The notes beneath the pieces are model-generated. The model did no database searches. It saw only the letters and a program-made list of their open reading frames with translations, and had not been told where the DNA came from. A program made the translations under genes and the position numbers. 64,000 bases of DNA, from positions 9,711,886 to 9,775,885 of the forward strand of contig NC_045144.1 of assembly GCF_008831285.2 (NCBI RefSeq), given 5' to 3'. Shown here piece by piece: positions 1 through 8,792 of this stretch. The DNA comes from Nymphaea colorata (lineage: Eukaryota > Streptophyta > Magnoliopsida > Nymphaeales > Nymphaeaceae). The first letter of the stretch is position 1; each line of letters opens with the position of its first letter.

Positions 1-1375
1 CCCATCTATCAATAGGGTGCCGCACACGTTCTGATCTACGTGGACAAGTAGTGGCAGTTTCTGGACCAGCTGGAACTGATCGTCGATTATACACCACTCC
101 TGAAAACTGATTAGGTGAAGTCATGCTCATGTTGTTGGTCTAAGTAGATGAAGGTATGCTGTCCATCTGAGTGTTTGTTGCTGTCTCGAGCTCATCAATA
201 GTTCCGTCACTTTGTGCGTGGTGTGTATCAGCTCTTTGGTCTAATATTTCAGCATTGAGCCATGAGTCATATACATCATTTCTAACATTAAGTGTTGCAT
301 GTGGCTCCTTTAAATCCTTCAACCTGAGCTCATCAAAAACAACATGTCGTGAAATATGCACACGTCCAGTTTTTGGATTGTAGCAACGTTAACTTTTATA
401 ATTTTCTGCATAACCCACAAATCTACACATGACAATTCGATCTTGAAACTTATTTCTCAAAGAAACATCAACATGAACATAATAGATGCATCCAAAAACA
501 CGTAGCTCATCATAATTTGGTTGTTCTTGATGTAAAATAAGGAATGGAGATTTTCCTTTAAGCATGGATAGTGGCAGTCGATTAATAACATGAACAACAG
601 TATGAAAGACTTCAGTCCATAAAGTCATGGGCACATCAATGTTATGCATCATACTGAGAGCACTTTCAACTATGTGCCTATGTTTTCTTTCAGCAATACC
701 ATTCTGTTGTGGTGTGTGTACATGAAATCTGTCTAGTGATCCCATGATTTAGTAAGTACTCAGTATATTCATTTGAAATGAACTCACCACCACCATCATA
801 TTGGAAATGCAGGATATTACTAGAGTATTTGTTTTGGACCAAGGCGTGGAATTGGGTGAACAAGCGGAAAACTTCTGATTTACATTTCATGAAGTGGATC
901 CAAGTGTAATGAGAATAAGAATCAATGAAAACAACATAATATTTACTCCCAGAAGAGGAAGAAATAGGAGCAGGCCCCCAAACATCAGAATAAATGGTGT
1001 CAAATAACTTCGAAGCTCACTTATTTATTGATTGAAAAGGGAGAGCATGACTCTTACAAATATGACAACTTGAGCACATGCTAGACTCACTGACAGGACT
1101 TGGACTGGACTTTTGTAATAGTTTGTCTGCAACAAGACTTTGAATGAAAGACCTACTACAATGTGCTAAATGACCGTGCCAAAGAGATGGCATATCATAC
1201 TCTGTGATATTGACTTCACTATGACTGGGAAATGATCAATCTGAAACCCAAGACTTGGACACTTTTGGAGCTTTTTCAATGATGTACATGTCTCCTTTGC
1301 GAACACCCTCAGCGAATGTCTTCTTGGTTCGAACATCCTTAACATAAACAAAAGAGAGAGTAAACTCAACATAGA
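1..1375 (-). pseudogene. Copia family B fragment: integrase and linker region, broken
   Basis: The minus strand encodes broken pieces of a Ty1/copia polyprotein, from the pre-integrase region (about 1372-1050) through the integrase core (catalytic Glu in the QQNGIAERKHRH context near 700, after a GGGEFISNEY stretch near 800) to the integrase C-terminus and linker (about 400-1). It is collinear with 54640-56005 of the fuller B element, so it is a second copy of that family. Frameshifts near 720, 890 and 1230 and a stop near 390 kill it. It runs off the left edge, so RT and RNase H may lie outside. Its right end is abrupt at about 1375, inside the protein, where a + strand copia fragment of another family begins. 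That suggests insertion plus deletion or illegitimate recombination. Confidence 0.85.
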
Positions 1376-1376
1376 C

Positions 1377-2368
1377 TTTGAAGGAAATGAAGATTATACT
1401 CTTTTTGTGAAGAGAAGGGAGCATAAATTATATATTGATGATATAATTGTCATAGGTGACGATGAAGATGAAATAACAAAGTTAAAGGAACTGGTGGCTA
1501 TTGAGTTCGATCTCAAAGACCTTGGTAAGTTAAAATATTTCCTTGGCATTGAAATTGCTAGGTCAGGTGCTAGCCTTGTGTTAAATCAATGGAAGTACAC
1601 TATAGATTTATTAAAGGAGACTGGAATACTGGGGTGTAGAACTGTTTCGACTCCTCTAGATGGTGGACACAAGCTTAGTCTTAGAGATGGGGAGTCTCTC
1701 TGTGGAGATGCCAAGGAAAGATATCAACGTCTTATTGGGAAGTTGATTTATCTTGCTCTCATCAGACTTGATATTTCCTTTGCCGTGAATATGATGAGTC
1801 AGTTCATCCATGCTCCCACGGATGCTCACTTGAAGGCTGTCGACAAGATTGTATGTTACTTGAAGAGGAATCCTGTTTAGGGTCTCCTGTATGTTAAGCA
1901 AGATTCACTCGAGATTGAAGCTTATTCAGATGCTGACTGGGTAGACTATGTTGATACTAGGAGGTCCACCTCAAGCTACTATATCTACTGGGGAGGGAAT
2001 CTAGTAGTGTGGAGGAGTAAGAGACAAGACGTTTGCTCTCGTTCTAGTGCTGAGGCTGAATATAGAGTTGTGGCCATGGGTGTTTCTGAGTTGTTGTGGC
2101 TGGAAATATTATTGGCTGACATTGGAATAAAAACCAAGGGACTAATGAAGATGTATTGCAATAACAAATCAGCGATCAACTTGGCCAACAATCCGGTACT
2201 ATACGACGGATTCGACAGAGAATTGATGCTAAAGAATTTGTTCTACCATACATGAAGTCCGAAGACCAGACAACTGATGTTCTGACCAAGTTCTTGTTAT
2301 CAACTTCATCTGAGAGAAATGTATCCAAGTTGGGCATTTTTGATCTGTATGCCCAACTTGAGGGGGAG
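1377..2368 (+). pseudogene. Copia family C fragment: end of reverse transcriptase plus RNase H
   Basis: This + strand piece starts just before the RT active site (LYIDDIIVIGDDEDE, about 1428-1470). It continues through the RT C-terminal part (DLKDLGKLKYFLGIEIARS) into RNase H (YSDADW near 1925, SSAEAEYR near 2045, the DNKSAINLANNP equivalent near 2160). It ends with LEGEC and a stop overlapping the start of the 3' LTR. An in-frame TAG lies at about 1878, and about 35 bp are deleted near 2203-2217 in the RNase H tail, shifting the frame. Gag, protease and integrase are missing. The left boundary abuts the oppositely oriented B fragment. It is a dead 3' half-element whose closest match in the window is family A. 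Confidence 0.85.
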
Positions 2369-2614
2369 TGTTGACGTGTTTTGTTATTTGGGTCTAAGTT
2401 GGAGTTTGGGTTTGGACCCGATCCGATCTGTTGTTCTGTTGGGTTCCATTTAAGCCATTGTAACCCTAATTTCAAAGTGTGAATGAAAATATTGAGAGAG
2501 AGTGAACCCGGCTGCTAGTGAGCATCGGATCTTCTCCATCGTGGTTTTTTTATCCCTCGAGTCGAGGGTTTTCCATGTTAAGATTGCCTTCTTGCTGTTT
2601 TTCTACTTTCTATA
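2369..2614 (+). repeat. 3' LTR of copia family C
   Basis: It begins TGTTGACGTG directly after the purine tract TTGAGGGGGAG, the position expected of a 3' LTR. It resembles the C LTR at 62171-62427: same first 14 bases, same CCCTCGAGTCGAGGG hairpin near 2557-2571, same TTTTCCATGTTA block. It includes the last bases of the polyprotein reading frame. The right end is approximate because no clear CA terminus or target duplication is visible. Confidence 0.7.
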
Positions 2615-3216
2615 ATATATAATATAACTTTTTCTCTCTCTTCTTCCTCTCTTCTTCTTCTTTCTCTGTGTCATGTTTCCTTCTCATTCATCTTCTACCT
2701 TGCTGCTATGGCAGCACTTTCTCCTTTTTTTCTCTCTGTTGTCTCTCTCTCTCTCTCTTTTGTGCCCAACCAGCCTCCGGCTGGTTCTTTCTACCGCCAA
2801 GAGAGACGTTGTTTTCTGCATCTCTAAACCTTTTTTTTTCTTCTTTGTTTCCTTTTCCTCCTCACCTGGTGTCTATGCAGCCTTCTTCCTCTCCTTCTTC
2901 TCCTTGCTCGTCATCGTCATCGTCCTCCTCCTCCCCCTCTTCTTCTTTACTGATGTTGTGCATTTGCTGCTCTTCTTTTCTCCTGCGTCACTTTCTCTCT
3001 CCCTTCTCAAGTTTTATCCCAATTTCTCTCTTGGTTGCTATCTATATTCATATATGTGTCTGTAGAAACCTCTTGTAAAAGTTGGAGTTGCAAAAGTAGA
3101 AAACAGCATGTTGGCAGGCTTGACTCCTAGACAAGAAGGTAAAAATGGATGAGAAAATCGACTTGCCCATACACATCTATATTTATATTTATACGTATGT
3201 CTCTGCATATATGTGT
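2615..3216. other. Pyrimidine-rich non-coding stretch
   Basis: Positions 2630-3010 are dominated by CTT/TCT tracts on the + strand. Open frames there are low-complexity Ser/Leu/Phe products with no recognisable domain. From 3010 to 3216 there is ordinary AT-rich DNA ending in the ATTAT target duplication of the next element. I see no gene here; it is presumed intron of the host gene. Confidence 0.6.
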
Positions 3217-3221
3217 ATTAT

Positions 3222-6200
3222 TGTCACACCCGGCCCGACCTTTTGACACTCAAACATTTTTTTTTCTAAACATAAAGCATCGAGCTGCGACTACTCAACA
3301 ATCCAAAAATGAAGGAGCCATGCCATTCAAAACAATGGGGCGAACTTTCATTTATGTAATCATTTCAATTCATACAAAATCACATCTATATATGACAAAA
3401 ATGCCCCAAACTGTATAATTAATGCCTAACAAAAACAAGACATCAACAAAACCAAAATAAGACGCGCCGACACTACAAAAGACACATCCCAAAACCTCCC
3501 CAGTAGGACGTGAGTGAAGCCATCTGCTCAACCTGCTGCCCCTGATCCACCAAACCTCAAAAAGAAAACAACTGAAGGCTTAGCCTTCGGAGTATGGCAA
3601 CAAGCCAGGACAATACTAAACCCTCTTAGGTAGGGCTCAAATAAAAGAACAAACATCAAGATCATCTATCATCATGTCGTATCAGGGCACGACACGTAAA
3701 AGCCACTCAATGGCCACAGTAACTAACTTTCAAATCACATGCAAGGCATGCTTAAACATTTCACTTGCATTTGTAAGCACAATGATCACATGCATCTCAA
3801 TCACGTACAATCAATCATATACAATACATTTTCATTAACTTCAGTATATTAACAGTTTCTGTGGGTGCAACACAGGCACGTGCACACCGTGGGCGGCCCA
3901 CAGCCGAGAGACAACCCCCGTGGTGGCCCAGAACAATATGGATCCATTTCATCCGTTGCAGCGGTAGAGCACTCGTCCATGGATGTGTGAAGTCCAATGA
4001 GAGATACTCAGCCTTCCCTAGGACACCCAGGTTGGGAAGGCGGGAGCCCAACGTTCCAAGCACAACAAACAACAGAACCCTGGGCCTTGCACCGCCTGCG
4101 CTCCGAACAGGCGAGACCAGTGGCAAAAGCGGGACGTCTCCCAAACACATAGCCACATCCCACTGGCCTCTCATCTCTTATTCATTCATTCTTATCATTA
4201 GATTAACACATTCACAACTGACTGGCTAGCTCATGAGGTTGGTGCACTTCACGAGTGCACCTACACCTCCAATTGCCTCCACACGAGGTCTACACATAAC
4301 AATAACAGTCATAGTTAGCCGTCATACAATACGGGTACAACTACCCTCCAATTCCATTATTTGCATCATTACCCGCAGCAATGTGTATGCAACAAAACGA
4401 AACATTCACATCATTCATCATGTCAATCACATCTTCAAAAACTTAACTTAACCAAGCCACAGAGAGTAGTCTCAATCTATGATTGGCTCGTAGCTGTCTT
4501 ATGCAATTATCATTCTAGAATGCTTTCTAATACACAATTGGGGTCGAGGAGACACTCGACTCGATACCCCGCCTCATCTGTCCTAAACAGTTATCAATTC
4601 TAGCATGCACATGCAAATGCGTAACATTTTCAAACCAACCTTCTCATAGTCTTTCCAAAACAATTCATATCATATATCAAAACATTTGCATGCATATACA
4701 CATTCATTCACTAAACAATCAATCAATTGCATCACAATCCTAGGATCCCACGACCCTAGGAACACACATTCATACATTTGCCCCAGGCAGGGATTTGCCT
4801 GGAATGCTACCATACCTGTGGCGCGCTCACAAACTCTTCAAAATGCGTCAAGCTTCGAATCCGGTAGCTCAAGGTCGACGGGACGTGCCTGGTGTTCCTG
4901 CAGACATAAACAAAATATAAGATTCCTACTAGATACCCAAACAATTCAAACAAATACAAAACAACATGATTGAGGCACGTGTCATCGCCTCAAGAGGGTG
5001 TCGACGGGTAGTGTCGACCTACAAACTCTCCAATAGGTCACTTCCCAACTTCTTGCCGTGCCAACAGATGTCAAAACTCAATGCTTCGCCCAGTCCCTCA
5101 CAACACGTTTCTCATTTGCTTTCTGTAGTCTGGGCGTCAACCCCATAGTCACACCCAACTTACGTATGCTTTCCCTATTTAACTCCAAGATGCACCCATT
5201 CACAAAAAACGTGTGCCACGTGCTCTCTCAGATGGTTTTAAATCTTCCCCACAACAACACAATCTCTACCATGCTTCCCTAATGCTTCGAAAATCAACTC
5301 ATCATACTTAAATGATCATTATAGGCATGAATCAACACTTCTCCATCATAATCCTAAACTTCCCCAAAAACAAAATCGTTAACATGCATCCCAAATCATC
5401 AATTCTAAACTCTAACAAGCTCAAACAATAATTATACATGCTCTCATAGATAATATTCAATAATCTAAGCTCAAATAGGCCTTGCTCACCCCAATCTAAG
5501 TGTCCAAACTGCTGTGACGCCTCCGACAGCCACCTCAAGCGTACAATTGGTCCCCAAATGGCAGAAATTGTGCCAAGCCGCCACCACCAACACCACCTAA
5601 ACGCTGATACGAGGGGAAGAACACGTTCCCCAAACTGGAATCCTAACAAACAGTGATGAAATCCATGAGAAGGAGTGCTCGGTTGGGGAAAAAGGGGAAA
5701 AACAAATAGAAAAAATGGGGAGAGAGCTCACGTAAGGAGTGTGTAGGCAAGGGGAGGCGCTGACAGGAAGGGGTGGACATAAGAGAGAGCGAGAGAAGGA
5801 GGGTTCAGACAGAAATGGGGAAGAAGGGCAGTGAGGGGGAGAGGACGTGAGAGAAGAGAGAGAGCCGGTGGGAGAGTGAGGGTGAGTGAGGAGAGGGACC
5901 GTGCGGGAGGGAACTAGCGGAAAGGGGAAAGAGAGTGGCGAGAGAGAGGAAGAGAAAACGTGCGGCAGAGAGGGCAAGGGAGCATGAGAGTGGCGGAGAA
6001 AAGAAAACAAAGCACGAGAGAGAGAAAAAGAGTATACCCAAGTGCCGCCGCCTCAGTCGCCGTCGTCACCGCCGCCGCCGGCACCTCCTCAGTCTTCTTC
6101 TTCTTCTCTACGTGGAGCTCCCTAGCAGCAAGAGAGGCAACGTAAGGGGGAGAGCGAGAGGAGGACGAGGGAGAACAGCCCTCGTCGGGCTCTTACGCGG

Positions 6201-6267
6201 GTAAGCTACGGGTCCGGGTCTGGGTCCCGATCCGACCTGACTTGCCAACAATATAACGGGCGCTACA
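3222..6267. mobile_element. L3 solo LTR, copy 1 (3,046 bp)
   Basis: It begins TGTCACACCC and ends GGGCGCTACA, with a perfect 5-bp target duplication ATTAT at 3217-3221 and 6268-6272. No protein-coding internal domain or second LTR accompanies it, so it is a solo LTR left by LTR-LTR recombination. It aligns with three other copies in this window (7456-18086, 41534-44514, 37426-46629). Open frames inside, such as the Ser/Pro/Leu-rich ones in the purine tract at 5650-6050, are low complexity. A 3-kb LTR with these termini would fit a Ty3/gypsy chromovirus such as the Tekay/Del group, but without internal domains the superfamily is inference. Confidence 0.85.
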
Positions 6268-6272
6268 ATTAT

Positions 6273-7450
6273 GTAGTTGTACATCTAGCTATTTTACATT
6301 CTACAGCTGCCAATTGAATTAGAAGAATTGCATTTATTAATAATGGTGCAAAATAGAGCAGTAACTGTTGTTGGTCAATGAAGAGGAATTAGATTAAAGG
6401 TGCCCTAAATGTAAGCACATTGAGTAATTGTGTGTGGGCCTGCTTGTGTGTGCATTCAATAATTACCCATTAAAATGTGAGGATTTACGATTTTTTATTG
6501 TGGTGCAAGAATGACATAACAATTGTTTATGGGTGGCAATAGGGAAGTAGACTGAAGGCATACGAATACCCTATTCTCTCTTTAGTGCTCAGAAGAATTT
6601 ACTGAAACATTGCTAATTTATTTCTTATAAGGTCTATGTGGTAGCCTTTGGGGTAGTGAAGTATTTTCCTCAAAGGTGAGTGGTTGTCTGAAAGAATGAA
6701 TGACAAAAACACGGAAAAATCAAATGCAAAGAAAAACAAGAGAGAAGAAAAGAAAAAAAGGCAAGATGTGCCTGCTAAGAGAAGGACGTGAAAGCTGAGC
6801 TCCCAAGAATTTGAATGTGACAATCTTATGCAGATGTGTGAGTGCAGGGTCAATATCTGCTTCTTCTTTTGATTTTAAGATAATTCCTTTATGTTCACGT
6901 TTTGAAAATAGAAAGGAATCCATTTTAGAGAATGTCTGAATAAATTTGATTTGATTTGTTCCCATGATATTTTCCTGCACCCTAGTTGCATCTAAAATGA
7001 ATATGATGTGCATCCACCTGGTGGACATGCTCAGGTGCATGAGGTTGACTGGACCCAACATAGGCAACAATTGGATTTAGAAAGTTGGATTTGGAGGTCG
7101 ACAAAACCTGCGCAGGCAAAGATGCAAGATTGGATAGATTCCAACTCAATGCTACTCCAACAAATAAATATGTGATTGTATCCATGCAATATCGCATACA
7201 TGTGGTTGACTGTACTCAACGTGGCCAACTATCGAATTTTGAAAGTTGGATTTGCAGGTTGACAAAACCTACGCAGACAAAGATGCAAGATTGGATGGAT
7301 TCCAACTCAACGCTACTCCAACAAATAAATGTGTGACTCTATGCATGCAATATGGCATAATTTGTTGGAAATTAGTAACCAACGTGAATCTGGTGTGCTC
7401 CTGTTTATTGTTTTATTCAATAATAGACATTTGACGCTGGATAGTCTACA
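6273..7450. other. Unassigned intronic DNA between two solo LTRs
   Basis: This is AT-rich sequence with no recognisable exon or transposon protein in any frame. I searched it for the exon that should precede helicase motif VI of the host gene and did not find it. Its right third carries a 161-bp tandem duplication. Confidence 0.5.
7037..7358. repeat. Tandem duplication, 161-bp unit, two copies
   Basis: The block starting near 7037 recurs at a constant offset of 161 bp (GAGGTTGACT at 7041 against GTGGTTGACT at 7202; AAAGTTGGAT at 7081 against 7242). The copies differ at roughly one base in ten, so the duplication is not recent. Confidence 0.85.
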
Positions 7451-8213
7451 CTTTGTGTCACACCCTAACCTTGTGACCCTCAAACAAATTCTTTTTCTAA
7501 ACATAAAACATTGAGGTGCGACGATACAACAATTCAAAAAGAAGGGAGGTATGCCATTTGAAACAATGAGACAAACTTTCATTTATATAACAATTTCAGT
7601 TCATACAAAATCACATCTGTGTATGACAAAAATGCCCCAAACCGTGTAATTAATGCCTAACAAAAAAAAACACATCAATATAACAAAAACAAGACGCGCC
7701 GACACTACAAAGACCCAAAACCTCTCCAATAGGATGTGAGTGAAGCCATCTGATCAACCTGCTGTTCCGGGTCTGCCAAAACCTGAAAAAGGAAACAACT
7801 GAAGGCTTAGCGTTCGCAATATGACAACAATCCAGGAAACTCTCTAACCCTCTACAGTGAGGGCTCAAATGTGGGATATAACAATTTCGAAAACAATCAC
7901 TATCATGTCGTGATGAGGCATACTTTTCCATGACTTGACATGAAAGCCTCTCACATATAGCACGACATGTAAAGGCCACTTGATGGCCACCATAGCACAT
8001 TCACAAATCACATGCAACTCATGCATAAACCTATCATTGTCATTCACTTCATTCACACCACATTAAGTAAAGGCCACTTAATGCCAAACTAAGCATAATT
8101 CATTATCACATTAACTTCATGCATATTCACTACATTCACATACACTTCATTCATATTTATAGTCATATTCTTCTCATTTACTTTAACTACTATTAACATA
8201 TCATGTGTAGGGA

Positions 8214-8237
8214 ACCGGGTCTGGATCCAGACCCGGT
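8214..8237 (+). promoter_or_regulatory. 24-bp perfect palindrome in U3 of copia A1
   Basis: The core CGGGTCTGGATCCAGACCCG is extended by AC and GT at its two ends, and every base pairs symmetrically. It starts 23 bases inside the LTR. The same palindrome is in the 3' LTR at 13109-13132. Related inverted repeats occupy a similar place in families B, C and L3. A regulatory role is inference. Confidence 0.6.
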
Positions 8238-8248
8238 CCCATGGGCAC

Positions 8249-8273
8249 GGGTACCGAGAGTGGCTCGGTACCC
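8249..8273 (+). repeat. Inverted repeat with 10-bp arms in the copia A1 LTR
   Basis: The arms GGGTACCGAG and CTCGGTACCC are separated by a 5-base loop, AGTGG. A corresponding inverted repeat with altered arms (GGTACCGAG...CTCGGTACC) is visible in A3 (59556-59580) and partly in A4. Function unknown. Confidence 0.6.
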
Positions 8274-8384
8274 TAGGCGTTTTTCCCTCTTATTTAATCT
8301 CACTTATAGTGTAATTGTTGATTAAGTGATATAAGATTTTCTCTCTCCTAGGGTTGCGGTTGTGCACCTAGGTTAGAGCTTCTC

Positions 8385-8418
8385 CGTGGTTTTTCACCTC
8401 TCTTTGAGGTTTTCCACG
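8385..8418 (+). promoter_or_regulatory. Conserved two-part stem-loop in the A-family LTR
   Basis: The outer arms CGTGG (8385-8389) and CCACG (8414-8418) enclose the inner arms ACCTC (8396-8400) and GAGGT (8406-8410). Counterparts exist in every A and C LTR in the window, with paired base changes in the inner stem. It is near the 3' end of the LTR, so it should be transcribed (R or U5). A role in polyadenylation, translation or packaging is speculation. Confidence 0.6.
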
Positions 8419-8468
8419 TATATTGTGTGTTCCTTCTCTTTCTCTCCATCTTGGTGTGTGTTTCTACA

Positions 8469-8481
8469 TGGTATCAGAGCC
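8469..8481 (+). other. Primer binding site (initiator tRNA-Met) of copia A1
   Basis: TGGTATCAGAGCC directly follows the 5' LTR and is complementary to the 3' end of plant initiator tRNA-Met, the usual primer for plant copia reverse transcription. Confidence 0.9.
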
Positions 8482-8529
8482 AACGCGTGAGAGATCGTTG
8501 GTGTGATAGTCGTGTTTCCGCCGTTTTTT

Positions 8530-8750
8530 TTCCTCTGCCGCTGCTGCGCCGCCGCCGTCCAGCGCTGCCAGCTGCGCCGCCATCGTCCAGCGCGGTTGTT
8601 CTCTGCTGCGTTGCCGCTGTCCAGCGCCGCCGTCGCCCACTTCAGCGCCGCCGTCGCCCACTTCAGCGCCGCCGCCGTCCCGCGCCACCGCTGCCCACCG
8701 CCGTCGCCCTCTCCCGCACCGCCGCCGTCCAGCGCCGCTGCCTCTTGTTT
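8530..8750 (+). repeat. GCCGCC-rich leader with a 21-bp tandem repeat
   Basis: The untranslated leader of A1 is extremely rich in CCG/GCC triplets. It includes repeats of a unit like CAGCGCCGCCGTCGCCCACTT around 8622-8680. Open frames here are low-complexity Ala/Pro/Arg products without a domain. It stands out sharply from the AT-rich surroundings. Confidence 0.6.
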
Positions 8751-8792
8751 GTCGTCTCTGGTGCTGGGTATTCTTTCTCCTTGGTGATTGTG

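Larger units (their letters stand above)
8191..8468 (+). repeat. 5' LTR of copia A1
   Basis: It starts TATTAACATATC (the canonical TG mutated to TA) and ends TTTCTACA, abutting the primer site. It carries a 24-bp perfect palindrome, a 10-bp-arm hairpin, and a conserved stem-loop near its right end. Confidence 0.95.

Noticed and set aside
2668-3078. Overlapping Ser/Phe/Leu-rich frames as a secreted or membrane protein gene.
   Set aside because: They result from CTT/TCT tracts open in two frames at once. No start context, splice structure or domain supports a gene.
3940-4000. tRNA-like words (GCAGCGGTAGAGCACTCGTC) in each L3 LTR.
   Set aside because: It resembles the D-arm/box A of a tRNA, but no acceptor stem, anticodon arm or T arm can be built around it. 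It is simply part of the LTR.
5597-6204. Open frames in the purine/pyrimidine-rich right part of L3 copies (also 17422-18026, 43908-44479, 46075-46600).
   Set aside because: Products are low-complexity Ser/Pro/Leu or Arg/Glu strings, not conserved in frame between the copies.
8427-8792. Alternative upstream start for the A1 gag frame at 8427 in the LTR.
   Set aside because: The frame before 8793 is translated LTR, primer site and GCC repeats. The A2 copy starts with the same MAEEM, matching ATG 8793.
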